A DNA stretch of 64,000 bases from positions 50,533,016-50,597,015 of the forward strand of contig NC_052019.1 in the NCBI RefSeq assembly GCF_015832195.1, read 5' to 3'. How positions within the stretch are numbered: position 1 is the first letter of the stretch; each line of letters begins with the position of its first letter. A program made the position numbers and the translations under genes. The notes beneath the pieces were generated by a model. It worked only from the letters and a program-made list of their open reading frames with translations. It had not been told where the DNA came from and searched no databases. Source of the stretch: Motacilla alba alba (Eukaryota > Chordata > Aves > Passeriformes > Motacillidae). Shown in pieces: positions 1-12,092 of the stretch.

Positions 1-538
1 CATCTCTGTGTGGAGAAAGTCACTTCACTTGACAGCACAGTGGACAAAGCTGCTTTGAAAGCAGCTGCTAGCCTTTTTCTTCTTTTCTTTTTATTTTCTT
101 TTTTTTTTTTTCAAGATACCCAGGTCAGCTGTGAAATGCCATCCCCAGCATGCAGAACAATGGCAAAAAATGATGGAGGTCTTAAACTTCTTCCTCAACC
201 TGCTGTTCCTGCACATTGCAGAATAAAAAAATAGGAAAACAACTGCTGAGGAGGCTCCCCAGTGACCCCTTGTGTCACATTGAGACTGTCCTTGTTCCCA
301 CAATAGCTGCACCAGCCACTGAACTGTGTCATTGCATCAAGTTCACAGAAATAAGGCATTTTCATGTAGTCTCTGCTTCTCAAAGCAATGCAGAGTGGAT
401 GTGGTACATGTGTACATGTGCAGATACATGTTTTATATCTGTAACATGTATAAGTTGGTAAGTCAGTAAAATAAACAACTTGATCCATATTTTTATATAT
501 AAATTTACACAGAAACCCATTTATTGTTCATTTTCCTG

Positions 539-557
539 CCCCCCCCCCCCCCCCCCC
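539..557 (+). repeat. Poly-C homopolymer, 19 bases
   Basis: An uninterrupted run of 19 C residues lies in an otherwise AT-rich stretch. Such runs are length-unstable and error-prone in sequencing, so the true length may differ. The G-rich complement could form a G-quadruplex and the C strand an i-motif. Confidence 0.9.
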
Positions 558-2306
558 ACTGTGCAAGGGAATGTAAACATGCTGTTCAAAATTCAGATGT
601 TCTCATTTGGCTTCCCAGATGTTTGAAGTTCAATAGATTTCTTATTTTGTTGTTGTTTTTTCATAATTTCCTCTGCTTCATCTTGTGAAGTGCTAAACCA
701 TTATTTCTTTTTGCCTGCACATTGAGATTCATCTGTAGGCTCTAAACTGCCTCAAAAGTGCTTCAATTTTGCATGAGCACTAAGCTGGGGACTGGGAAGC
801 ATTACCCACTGCTGAAGGCCCAGATCATTAAAACGAGCATGTAAATCCTCTGAACCAGAAATGAAAAGTGAACAGATCTTCTTTGTGAAGTCTCAACTGC
901 TGCTTTAAGTAAAACGTGAACCATTGGCATGTTTTTTCCTGGCCCTTGAAAAAACTAAACCAACATCTTTTCTCAGCTGCATGTTCCTCAATCAAAGGAA
1001 GGGAAAATTGGGCTATGACCCAAGAGCTGGAGCTGCTCAGAGCTCTTACTCCTGCTTTTCTGTGTGGACAACCTGTCTTCTTTCCACCCCCTGTAAGTAG
1101 CACCAGCCAGGCAAGGAATTGTTTGGGGATTGCCACCTGGGGTTTCTTAGTGTCAGGATAACTTTTGGGTCAAGATGCTTCAATTCACAATTGTTTCTGC
1201 TCTTAGATTTCAGCCTCTGTGAGTTCAGAAGTTATGATGGCCATTGTTAAATGTAAATATATATTTATAGGGAGGTTTTCTTTGGAGTCCTGCTGCACTG
1301 GAGCTTATTGCTTTTGTTCCAGGAAAAAGGAAAAAAGGAATGTGGCAGCTGCTGGCACATATTTTTGTATGTGGAAGACAGCAATGAATTTTGAAGCAAT
1401 TTGTACATATTTGCAAAAACTGCTGTCAACCAGAAAATAGCCTTCATTAAGAAACAAAGGGGGAGGCGTTTTTCTTTTATCTCTGGTTTGAAGGCTGAGA
1501 ACAAGCAATCCAATGCTGTTCCAAGGTATTAAACAGCAGTAGTTCAAGGGTGATGTAAAGCAATCAGCTGCTGAGATTGGCCAGGGGAGGAGATAGCAGA
1601 GGGACAATTTTACCTTCCCAAGTGGACAAACCCACAGGGCTGTACTGGCCACCCCCACCATGCTGGCAGGCACCAGGGCACATGTCTTGTTTACCACCAG
1701 CATCCAAGAACTCGGTTTTGAAATCTCCCCTGCATCTCATACAACTTGGTCCTTCAGTTGTTAATGGGAAAAGAACAAAACCACCTTGTTTTCACTGAAA
1801 GAAAACAAAACCCAAACAGAATACGTGTTCTTTAATTCCAATTCAAAATAAAATCCCTCTGAAGACAGTCCTTTGTAATTTTTGTTTAAGTCAGTTGCTA
1901 AAAAATATTAGGGGAGCTGGGATTTTAGCTTACCTTGATACCATTAGGTGGTAATTAGATAACATAGGTAGGGGATTCCAGCCAGTGCAGCTCTGACATG
2001 GATTTTAGAGCAATCTTGACTTTATTATGCTGTTGCCTTCACCTGTGTTAATTTGAGTTCAGAACATATCTGTTTCCTAAAGAGAAAGTTATGAAGAGAC
2101 CAAAAATAGCTGGAAGCCTTTAATTTAAATATTTAAGCTAATATTTGTGGGAAATTGTTTGTGATCTTTACACAGTTATTTCATATTGCCAGCCAGCCTC
2201 AATTTACGTAAAAGCAGTATATTGAGACAAAACCAGGTGTAGGCAGTCACAGTGTGAAGGATTACTGGGTGTAAAAGCTGTTTACTCTTTTAAACTATCT
2301 CTGGAT

Positions 2307-2326
2307 ATCTATCTGTCTATCTGTCT
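2307..2326 (+). repeat. ATCT/GTCT tetranucleotide microsatellite
   Basis: Five tandem tetranucleotides alternate between atct and gtct. This is a short imperfect simple repeat with no sign of function. Confidence 0.8.
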
Positions 2327-4678
2327 TTTGTTAAGATTACAGGTACTCTATATAGAAAATAAGCTATAGGCAAAGTGTGCCATTCTGCAATCATCTCAGT
2401 CCTATTATGGTGCACAGAATACATTTTTCTCAGCAAGAACTTTAATATTTGAAGCTGTTCTTCTTGTGCATAGCCTATTTATTCATTTTTAAACATCAAA
2501 TTCTATAGCTTAAGTACTCTGATATATTCTAGTGGAATAACTCTCTGACTGCGAGGGATCCATCTCTGCAAGAGGGTAAATAAATTTAAATTCCTGCATA
2601 GCACTGATTTTGAATTTTTTTCCTTTGTAAAAAATTTACTTCACCAAGTAAAGCAAAGAGACACAGATTGTTTATAGCACCTATGATGAACAATTAAATG
2701 AATTGGATAGGTCATTCCAGACTATCCAGACTATCTTTTTACTATAAGTAAAAAGTTACTTTGGTCACTTATATTTTGCCATTAAAGGTAAAAGGACAAA
2801 AGACTTCATAAAAAGAAACAAAGCTGTTTCCCTTTTGTTCAATCTGTTTACAGTCATACCACTTTGACTTATGGTCTTGGCCACCTTCATGAGGCAAAAA
2901 CTGTGCTACTGTTTTAAGTGGGTTTTTTTTTGTTGAAGCTTTGTTTGAACTCTTAAGACACATGAGGAATATGAGGAACAAAATTTGATTCTATAGCAGC
3001 ATGGGTGTTTCATGGGGGTGTAGAGGAATGCCCCTAGCCCAGAGCTGTTTTGCTGCTGGCTCCACAAAGCCTCTTTACATCAATCAGAAACACTGTCCCT
3101 GCTCTCTGTGTCCTCTCCAAGCAGTGAGAAAGGAGATTTGGGGTCTCACCTACTTGGGGGAACCTGGGCCTCTCTAAGCAGGGAGAGAACCAACAGCACA
3201 AAATATCAGGTTTGTGAGGATGGTCTGAGAAGTGACTTTCCAAAATTGAATGTGTAAAGGGTTGCAAGTTACCTTTGTGAAAACAGGCTGTATTTCCATA
3301 CTTATTGGCAGTGGCTGCAATGTACCTGTCATCTATATGCAGGTATTACTGCAATGTCTTTTTCCAGACCAGTAGGTCATAAAGTTCCATCTACTTGAGA
3401 AATGTGTTCTTTGGCGTATGTGATTACTAATTAATGAAATACCTTTTGGGCAAATGAAAGCACAAAAGCACAGAAACGGTTTGAACTACTTACAGAGAAA
3501 ATAAACAAAGTATCCATGCAGTTTCTTAGAGTTTTTGTAAGTGCAATTTAGTCTTGTGACTAAATAGTTCCTGTTTACTCTTCTGCCAGAGGGTTCAAAC
3601 ACATACCAAAGTAGCGCTTTCACCAAAATTGCTCTATCAAATCCTGAGAAGTATTTTCACAGGTCTTGGGTATTAATATCAAATGCTGAACAGTTATGAC
3701 AGCCAAAATATATCAAAACAGTTTCTTGGCAGAATGATGCCCAGTGAGGTGTAGATATTAACTCTGTGACCTAGACTGACTCCAGGCTGAATAATTACAT
3801 TTGATTAATTGATAATAATTTTCTGTTTTCTGATATTTTTGGTGATCATTTATTGTCTTGTGAAGTCTTATTTGGTCATAGAGCCTTGAGACATTTTTGT
3901 TTCCCTAGAAAGAAATGCATCTGATCAGCAAATCTGTTTCTTTTAAAGTCATTGGGAAATTTGCCAATTACTTCAGTGGATGCAATGTGGAAGCCATGAG
4001 TTATAACTGCAGTTATCAATAATCTGCCATAATATCTACAATTACATTGCATTTGCATACATTAAAAAAAGATAACGTTTGTGCCTCTGAAGACCAGATA
4101 ATCTACCTCACAGTTTGTATAGCCAGCTAAGTTAAGCGCTTGGGGACTGTGTGTATGAAGTGTGTCTTTGCTTTATTGTGTTTCTAGGATACAGTTATAA
4201 TAAAAGACCATGCATATAAGGCATGATTCCCTCTTCACATTTCCTTTTGCTTCATGAGAGGTATTAACTTAGATTTTGATATACACCACGAGCTAGTGCC
4301 TCTCCCTGTGCTTATTAGCAGTAGGCAGACTGAGAAAGATTCCTTCCACCCTCTGCCTTTCTCTGCCCATTAATCCCTCATAACCTGCAAATACAGAAAT
4401 AAGTAAAGTTCTAGTTCCTTCCTACCCCTTTTCAGAGACCAAGTTGTATTAGTCCCAGAAATACATTTATTTTATTGAAATGAATAATTGAAAAGGCTGT
4501 GCTAGTAAGTAGGCAAAAGTTGTGACTTACAGACAACTTCTTAATTCACTGGACTGGAACATAATTGCAGACCAGTTATGACAAATGTCACAAGCCTTCT
4601 TCATTGCTGTCCTCCATCCTGAACTGGACAGAAAACTACTAGGAAAAAAGAATATCTTAGACTTCTTGTCATGCTTTA

Positions 4679-4993
4679 GGTCCAGCTGGTGACTGAGCTA
4701 CATACAGTCATTCACTCCCATGGTGGGATGGGGCTGAGAATACAGCAGGTAAAAGTGAGGGAACTCATGGGTTGAGATAAAGGCAGTTTAATAGGTAAAC
4801 CAGAAACTGTGCAAGCAAAGCAAAGAATTCATTCAACACTTGGTAGGCAGGCAGGTGTTCCCTGGAAAGCATGGCTCCATCACAGGTGACTTTGCAGGAC
4901 AGATACGGCCACTCTGAACATCTTCCTTATTCTTCTCTCAGCTTATACGCTGAGCATGTCAGGGATATCCCTTTGGTCAGCTTTTTGTGGATT
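4679..4993 (-). mobile_element. Fragment of an avian endogenous retrovirus LTR (minus strand)
   Basis: I recognise this from memory as the reverse complement of a dispersed LTR common in bird genomes. Diagnostic stretches on the + strand are gtgggatggg near 4724, gggttgagataaaggcagtt near 4770 (complement of the R/polyadenylation region), aggcaggcaggtgtt near 4845, gcatggctccatcac near 4869 and tgagcatg followed by ggatatccctttggtcag at 4951-4980 (complement of the region around the TATA box). The terminal inverted bases have decayed. Most of the U3 side (upstream half, at higher coordinates) is missing or too diverged to call; a degraded continuation to about 5100 is possible. No internal retroviral genes flank it, so it behaves as a truncated solo LTR. 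The ERV class is not resolved. A 72-codon open frame over 4871-5089 is incidental. Confidence 0.7.
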
Positions 4994-7900
4994 TACAGAA
5001 GGAACCTGTCAAGCATTCTAGCTGCCCACATTGCAGTTATTTCCCTTCAACTGTTTGTTATGGCATTGCTTGAAATAGGAAGATCCTGACTTCTTGTGGG
5101 TTGTTCCAGCATCTAAGTGATTATTATGTAATTCTGGAAATGTGCAGCTTACTCAAGTGTTCAAAAAAAAACCCCATATTTATGCTGTGTATCTTAACCT
5201 GCTATATAGCTTAGCTGTATAAAGAACTAGACTGAAAAATACAATATATTTCTAAAGAGGAAGGTAAGGTCGAGGATTTACTCTCTGTGAGAAGATGATA
5301 TTTTTTTAGCACAGTGACAAAGTAGGATTGGCCAGTAACAGGTAGGTATATGATGCATAAATTATTGCTAATTTCTTAGTGAGTCTTGTCCTAAATATAT
5401 TTGGGCAAAACACAGGGACTCATTTTATAAAGCAACTACTAATTTTGCTCTCAAAGATTGTACACTCACTTAAAATCAAGCAATTTGATAAACAGTTACC
5501 TGAATAAGAGGTGCAATATTTCCATTGCCTGGAAATATTGAGACATGGGGTTTTCAGCTTTTTCCCTCCTTTTTCCTTTTTTTTTTTCTTTTCCATTTCT
5601 CTAGGTAATGTTCTTTGGTGTAGAAGCAGAAGCAGGTCCAACAGAGATAAGATGAAGATCTCTGTTTGAAGTCATCATGCAAGGGTTTTCCTGCACTTGG
5701 TGCCCACGGGAGATGGATAAGCAATACACTCCTGAATGAAAGCAGACAGAGTGTGCCAGCTCCTCTGTGAAATCTGATGTGCAGCAGTGTGTCAGCTGGT
5801 AACAAGGCAGTTGCTATCTGAGATATCTCAGCAAATTGCAGTGTTTGCAGTATGGCCTAGAAAGGGATTTTCTGTTTGGGGTGATGTTGGAGTTTGCTAG
5901 CAGAAGGAATAAGATTGTGAGTTGGTACAACAAGGGAAGCATATCTCCTTGTGCTTGCCCCAGGTCTGAGGCTGGGTGTGTTTCAGCTGCTGAGGGTTTT
6001 CTCCTAAATCAGCATTGCTGTTTGTGCGATAAAGCACCAGTGGGTTGTGCCGGGAAGCAGTGGTGGAATCAAATCTCTGAGTTCTGGCCATTGGTCCTTA
6101 TATCCCAGATGATCTTATGGCACCACCAACTGGTTTGATACATTTTGAGCTCTAGGAAGCATAGTTTACCTTAGAGATCAAGACACAATGATGGTTTTTT
6201 TTTTTTTGCTTGTAAGCAGAAAGAGGTAGAATTCATTTGCTACGGAAAGAAGGCGTGCATCTCTTTGGTCATGGCACAACTGTTGATACTACTCAAAGAC
6301 CAAATTACTCTGAATAACCTGAAACCTGTCAGTACTTCTCAGCCATCCCAAAAGGCATTACGAGGAGTAGCTTGTTATCTTGAATTAGAAAGCATCTCAG
6401 GAGGTCCAAGATAAAAATTCTGCTGGAGCATTCCTAAAGAGCAGCTATTTGTAGTATAGTTTTGTATCTTCCACAGACAATCAGAAAACAGCATTTGTGT
6501 CCTGAATGTTAAAGATATTTCATAATCATTATTAACCAGTATGGTCATTATGAGCATGCTTGTTTTGGCCCTTGGGTAACAAAGTTCACTGCTCCATCCA
6601 GCTCTGTCATAATCAGCCTTATTATAGAAACATAATATTGTAACCTTCAAAAGCTCCCTGGGCTAGTGCAGTAAAAACTGGGGGAATGAGCTGAATCTTC
6701 AGGCTAGCATCAGTTGCACTGGGAAACTATAACAATTTTATGGATGTAAGGTACATGCTCCTCCCCACCCTCTTCATGCTCTTCTCACCAGGACAAAAGC
6801 TATCCCTCAGACCCCTCTTGGAGCCAAATTAGCTCATCAAAGCAAAATAAGTTTATAACACAGTATGCACTGCATCTCAAATTCCCATGCACTGCTTTGA
6901 TTTCCATTCTTTGGAGTGCTGTTACCATATTTTGAGTGTTACATTTCAAAGAGAAGAGCTATTAAGTGTTTCCCCCAAAGAATCTGATTATTCAATGGCT
7001 AAAGATGTCAAGGATAATGAAATAAAAAGGGAGCTGGGCTGTGATACTCTCTAGCAGGAAAATGCATCTCATTAGAGAGCATTCCCACCAGAGAAGTCTG
7101 TGGTGTTACATGCCTTAATTCCTTTCTGCTGCTAGGTTGTTGCCCAAGTTTGGGATGCAGGCAGCATGCAGCCGCAGTGACAGTGCACAACTGTGTGCAA
7201 ACAGTAATTAATCATTGGCTCCCTGAATGGAGCCTCTGTGAGGCTGGAGGCAAATCAAAGGGCTGGCCTGCTTTCCAGCGCTTGAGGAACACGCCATGCT
7301 GTACAATTGGGAACATTCACGTTATGAATATCCCCTTGTAAGCCCTGTGGCAGGAGGCTGAGGGTAGCTGGCCTCCACAGGCTCAAGTCTGTGCTCAGCA
7401 GAAGGACCTGCTCTTTGGTGTTTGGTGATGGGGACAAACTGTGCATGCTCTGATCCAAAGATAATTCAGTTCAGTTTCCTGGCAATTCTGGAAAGAAAAA
7501 GAAAATCAATCTCGCTACACAAAAGATTTGTATGTGAATTTATATATTCAAGGTTGTTTGCAAGAGTGCATTTTTGAAATGGCAATGGTGTTCTCTATAG
7601 GCAGACATGCATTAGAAATTTGTTGATACTTGGGCATCATCAGCAAAGAGCAAATATGCTGAGAAAAGGCGTAAACACTTTCTCCCACCCCCACCCAGTA
7701 ATTAAGAGCCTTTAGACCAGGGAGTGCATTTTGAAGCAGAGAAGGGGATTGTGTCAGTGTGAAACACAGTGGTTGTCATTAGAGGATCTACATATTTTGC
7801 CAGTGATGCTCACAGTGGTGTCTGAGACACCGCAAAATTTCCTTGCACTTAGAAGAAGCAAAAAGGCTTCCCCAGAGAGAGCACTCTGTGGAAAATGTGG

Positions 7901-8670
7901 GCAAATCTCGGTCTTCTTGGAAGGATGGCAAGTGGGTCACTGTCCTCATGGGTGCAAATGTGGGTTTGGGGGAGGGTTGTGCTGAGATAGGTTATGGAAG
8001 GCAGGGCCAGAGAGACTGTCAGGCACTGAATTTTTTTTCATTGTGTTATAAAATCCCTTTAAAAATATCCCAATATCTGCAGCATATATGACAGCAGCAG
8101 TGCCTGTCTTGCAGCTTGCAAGAACCATACTGCCATGCATATGCTCATCATTATGAAGTATCAGGACATTTTCTGCCATCCTAAAATCCATTTTCCTGGC
8201 AGCTCAGTGTCACAGTGAACAGGACTTCTCCCTGTGCTGTGTCTGTCAAGCAAAAATAGATGAAGTACAAAAGGGCTAAGGAAATCGTACAAATTGAATG
8301 ATTATGTGGTTTTATGATATATCAAAATAAAACTGGTCTGGAATGTCCCTTGATGTAAATTGTCCTAGAGATGTGGTACAATTTATATTAGCTGAGGTGC
8401 TGTTCCTCCAATTTGTTTAAAATGCATGCTGTATGTGATGAAAGTCAAAATCTCAGCAATTAGTTTTTCACTCACCCACATCTCTCATTATGCAGATAAA
8501 GTGGGAGTTTCTTTTCCTTCGCATCCTCATGACAGTCTGTGTTGCTGAGTAGATATTTTTAGAGAACTGTGAGGTCTGCCAGCAACTTTGCAAGCAGATT
8601 TCTGAAACTACACTCGTTTTCTGTCCATCAGTAAGTCCAACACTGACCGGTGTTCCTTGCTCCCTGACAG

Positions 8671-8814
8671 GTCTGATTGTCCGGGAGGTCAGCATCGAGA
8701 TTTCCCGGCAGCAAGTGGAGGAGCTCTTCGGGCCGGAGGATTACTGGTGCCAGTGCGTTGCCTGGAGCTCCGCAGGCACCACCAAGAGCCGCAAAGCCTA
8801 CGTCCGCATTGCAT
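8671..8814 (+). CDS. UNC5C: UNC5C exon: second half of Ig1 domain (probably coding exon 3)
   Basis: The exon is 144 bases and starts in phase 1 after tccctgacag, so GT completes a glycine codon begun upstream. It ends with one base of a tyrosine codon before the strong donor gtgagt at 8815. It encodes the C-terminal half of the first immunoglobulin domain, beginning (G)[14 protein letters not shown]. The [10 protein letters not shown] stretch carries the second cysteine of the Ig disulphide, and RKAYVRIA is the final strand. In the UNC-5 family Ig1 takes part in netrin binding and contacts other surface partners. The first half of Ig1 and the signal peptide are outside the window. The next exon is 13.3 kb downstream. 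Identity is secure; the exon number is inferred from the usual UNC5 gene structure. Confidence 0.95.
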
Positions 8815-9139
8815 GTGAGTGCTTGGGTGTGCAGCTGGGGTGATGGTGGTTGGCTGAGGGAAAGTGCAATCTCTGCCATTTCAGGGAGATATTTAGTTTC
8901 CAACCACTCTGTATTTTGTGCATGCATGTATTTATTGGTGCAAACTGAAAATATTCAGAAATATTCACAAGAGTTTTGTTTTGTTCTCTTCTTAAGAGCT
9001 AAACCTCATTCTCCTATGTGTGGCATCAAAACCAGTATTTATCAAGTGCAGCAGTTCTATGTCCCAATAAAATTGCCTGAAGCCAATGACTAGAAACCTT
9101 AACAAAGCAAGCTCTGGAAAGAGGTGATTGCTGTTCTTT

Positions 9140-9793
9140 TCACAGAACCACAGAATGGTTGAGTCTGGAAGGCACTTTGGAGGTCTTCTGATTCAACCAT
9201 TGGCTCAAGCAGGGACACATAGAGACAATTACCCATGACCATCTCCAAATGCCTTTTGAATATCTCCAACAAAGGAGACCCCACCACCTCTCTAGACAAC
9301 CTATGCCACTGCTCTGTTACCCTTACAATGAGAATGTGTTGCCTGATGTTCAGAGTGAATTTTCTGTGTTTCATCTTCTTTCCATTGCCTCTGGTCCCAT
9401 CACTGGGCTCCACTGAAAAGAGCCTGGCTATGTCTTTGTTGCACTCTCCCATCTGGTGGATGGGCTCTCTGAGCCTTCTGCTCTCCAGGATGAACAGTCC
9501 CAGCTCTCTCAGCTTTTTCTTGTAGGAGATGCTGCTGTCATCTTTGTGGCCCTTTGCTGGACTGCCTCCAGTATGTTCATGTGTCTCTTGTACTGGGGAG
9601 CTCAGAGCTGGTCCCAGCACTCCAGATGTGACCTCACAAGGACTGAATTAAGAGACAGGACCAGCTCCCTCACATGTCGTCAATGCTTTTTCTCTAGCTC
9701 AGCACAGGACATCATTAGCCTTATTTGCTACATTTCTCACTTAATGTCAGCTTGGTGCTCACCAGAACACCCAGGCTCTTTTCTGTAAAGCTG
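9140..9793 (-). mobile_element. CR1 LINE, 5'-truncated 3' end (minus strand)
   Basis: The + strand starts tcacagaaccacagaatggt, the reverse complement of the short tandem 3' terminus of CR1, and continues through hallmark CR1 text in reverse complement, for example ccccaccacctctctagaca near 9280, ctctccaggatgaacagtcc near 9481 and agctggtcccagcactccag near 9605. About 650 bases remain, matching the heavy 5' truncation usual for CR1. Open frames across it (9099-9620 minus, 9235-9525 plus, 9456-9788 plus) are short and do not represent intact reverse transcriptase. The copy is moderately diverged. CR1 is the dominant interspersed repeat of birds, which supports the host assignment. Confidence 0.93.
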
Positions 9794-11954
9794 AAAATAT
9801 GTATCACTGCAGTCAGATAATAAAGCTGCTGTTCCTTAGCAAAGAAAAATTGTGTGTTTAGCATATCATGTGATCAGATTGGTAATATGAGTTTGAAAGT
9901 GGTCATCTGAACCCTAGTATTTCATCATTGTTATTCATGGCTACTGGCCTCAGTATTTATTTGGAACCATTCCCAGCTTAGACCCCAAGAACACAGGGCA
10001 ACCAGTTCCCTGAAAACAGATCTTCATTTGACTGTGCAAATATTTAATGTTCATTAATTTTCAAAGAGGTGCTTTTCTTTGTAATAGAGTAGTCACACTG
10101 GGGACTCCCATTTCTCTTTCAGATGATGAAATACTGTTCTGTATAATAGGAACAAAATATATCATCTAGAATTGCCTTTCTTCCACTGCTTTCACTCAGC
10201 AAAAACACATTTTGTGAGAAAAGGTCATTGGAAGCTGGATTTGCAGCATACTTATATTCCCTGCACTGTGCCTAACAATTTATAATAGGATAAGAGAATT
10301 CTTCCAGCCAAATAAACCTTTTCACAGACATATTAGAGGAAGGACTCTCTGTCATTATAGCTCTCCATTAAGGGCTTGAGTCTCCTTCTGTTCTTGAGAA
10401 ACTACTACTTGGTTAAATCTTCAAAGAGTAGGTACCTTCTGTATAAACATCCAGATAAAATCTCGGAGGTGCTATTTAAATACCCATTTTTGAATGCTTT
10501 TAGTCCAAATAAAATAGGAAATAGGGACCTGTACTTTTAAGTATAGGCCTGCCCTCAGAGAAGAATTTCCCCAGGGCTAAGGGGAATTAAGATTATTGTA
10601 CAAGACAGTCTTCCTGCAAAAACAGAAATGCCATTACATGTGTGAATATTGCTTTCCCGTGGCAGGAAGCTTTTCAAAACTTTGAGGATTTTCCTTTTTT
10701 TGTAATGAAATAAAAGAGAGTGGTTTCAATTCTTTTTTTCTTCCAAGCAGTCAGCACATCAGAGAGGCTTAGCAATGTTTGAACAGGTTTTTTAGATTAT
10801 GACTCTGCATTTGACTCATTCAGTAGATTCTCATGTCCTGCCAGGTAGCCCCTGACAGATGACCATTAAATTAACACAGTTTGGAAGTATATTATATATA
10901 CTTAAGTGTATTTTATTTGATGTTTAAGTAACTTTTGTGTCCTGTGCACCTAATTTCTATATAACACATAATCATTATGTGTCAATGCAAGTTATTTTAT
11001 ATCAACTGACATTTCTTCCCAGGTGTCCACATTTCTATTGAAGGCGCTCAGGATACAAAGTTTGCTTATTTTACTTACTATATTTTGGAAAGAGGGGAAC
11101 AATCAGTTCACTGATTTTCCCCGAGTCTCATGGCTTTTTTTTTTTTCCCCTCAGAAAAGTCTAATTAAATAAACACCAGGGAATTTTAGATGCCTGTAAC
11201 TCAAATGTGGCTTTGTATTTTACTGAAGTTTTTTTAACCTCTTGTCCCTGAATTTGGGGTTCTTGGACAGCTGTGACAGAAGCAAGTCACTTAGAGTCCT
11301 TGGGATTAAGGGTTGAAGTATGAGTCCTTTAATCTGTGGATTTTAAACTAGCAAAAAAAGCACATTCTCTTCAAAATTGTCCATGTACAGATTTCTATAA
11401 ATTTGTCAGGTAACTCTGACCAACTTTTTGGGAACTCAGGAAGATGATGTGGGGAATATGCCTTACTTTCTGATGTTATTTTGTCTGTGAGAGCACTGGT
11501 TTAAACTCAGTTACACCAACACTCATCTGTATTCACAACTTTGACTCCTCAGGACTGAATCTGCACTGGCAATATAATAGTTGTGTCATAATAAACTTTC
11601 AATTCAGTTGAGCATTCTGATGGTTACACAGTGTGCCATGAGGCTGGGATACAATGTAGGTTCAATGCAGTATTTATTAATCCAGGAAATCAAGGATGTC
11701 CAAGTCTTAAGAAGGACAGAAGAGTCCATCTCTCCACATCAGTCTGTAGCTATAGCTGCTTATTTGTCACCAGTGCAGTCTTCCCTTTTAATTGGCACAA
11801 GAGTGAGCACTGACACCCTTGGGAAAGGTGAGGGGCCAATGGAGCATGTAAACTGCTTAACTGGAATTATTTATCTTAATACCTGAACCTGGCGATTTTA
11901 TCTTGGCAGGTACAATTGTAGCATAACTTGCCATGTCTAGCACATTAGGAAAAG

Positions 11955-12092
11955 CTTCTCTCCTCTTTCTCTCTCCCTCTCCCCTCATCTCCCTCTCCCC
12001 ATATCTCCTTCTCCCCTCTCTCTTCCCCTTTCTCCCTTTCCCTGTTCATTTACTTCTCCTTTTCTCCTTATCCACTTTCTGTTTTTCTCCCT
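11955..12092 (+). repeat. Polypyrimidine (C/T-rich) tract
   Basis: About 135 bases are almost purely C and T, made of ctct, tccc and ttctccc blocks with a few purine interruptions. It is a low-complexity tract, possibly a decayed CT microsatellite, capable of triplex (H-DNA) formation. The complement gives an arginine/glutamate/glycine-rich open frame (11985-12191 minus), which is a composition artefact. Confidence 0.85.

Larger units (their letters stand above)
1..8670 (+). other. UNC5C: Intron upstream of the Ig1 exon (5' end outside window)
   Basis: No coding exon is visible here. In particular I found nothing matching the first half of UNC5C Ig1, so that exon lies further upstream. The stretch holds a T-rich run near 90-112, a 19-base C run (539-557), a short ATCT/GTCT microsatellite (2307-2326), an LTR fragment (about 4679-4993), a 13-base T run near 6195-6207 and otherwise unremarkable AT-rich sequence. 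The 3' end reads tccctgacag, a normal splice acceptor. Confidence 0.85.

Noticed and set aside
1..8670. Search for the exon encoding the signal peptide or first half of Ig1
   Set aside because: No matching text with a donor site was found, so it is taken to lie upstream of the window.
9099..9788. Open frames of 96 to 173 codons on both strands
   Set aside because: They lie in the CR1 LINE fragment and are not intact LINE proteins or host genes.
11134..11180. Strong acceptor-like site (T tract, cccctcag) at 11154
   Set aside because: Stop codons follow within a few codons in the relevant frame, and no donor or UNC5C-like text is nearby.
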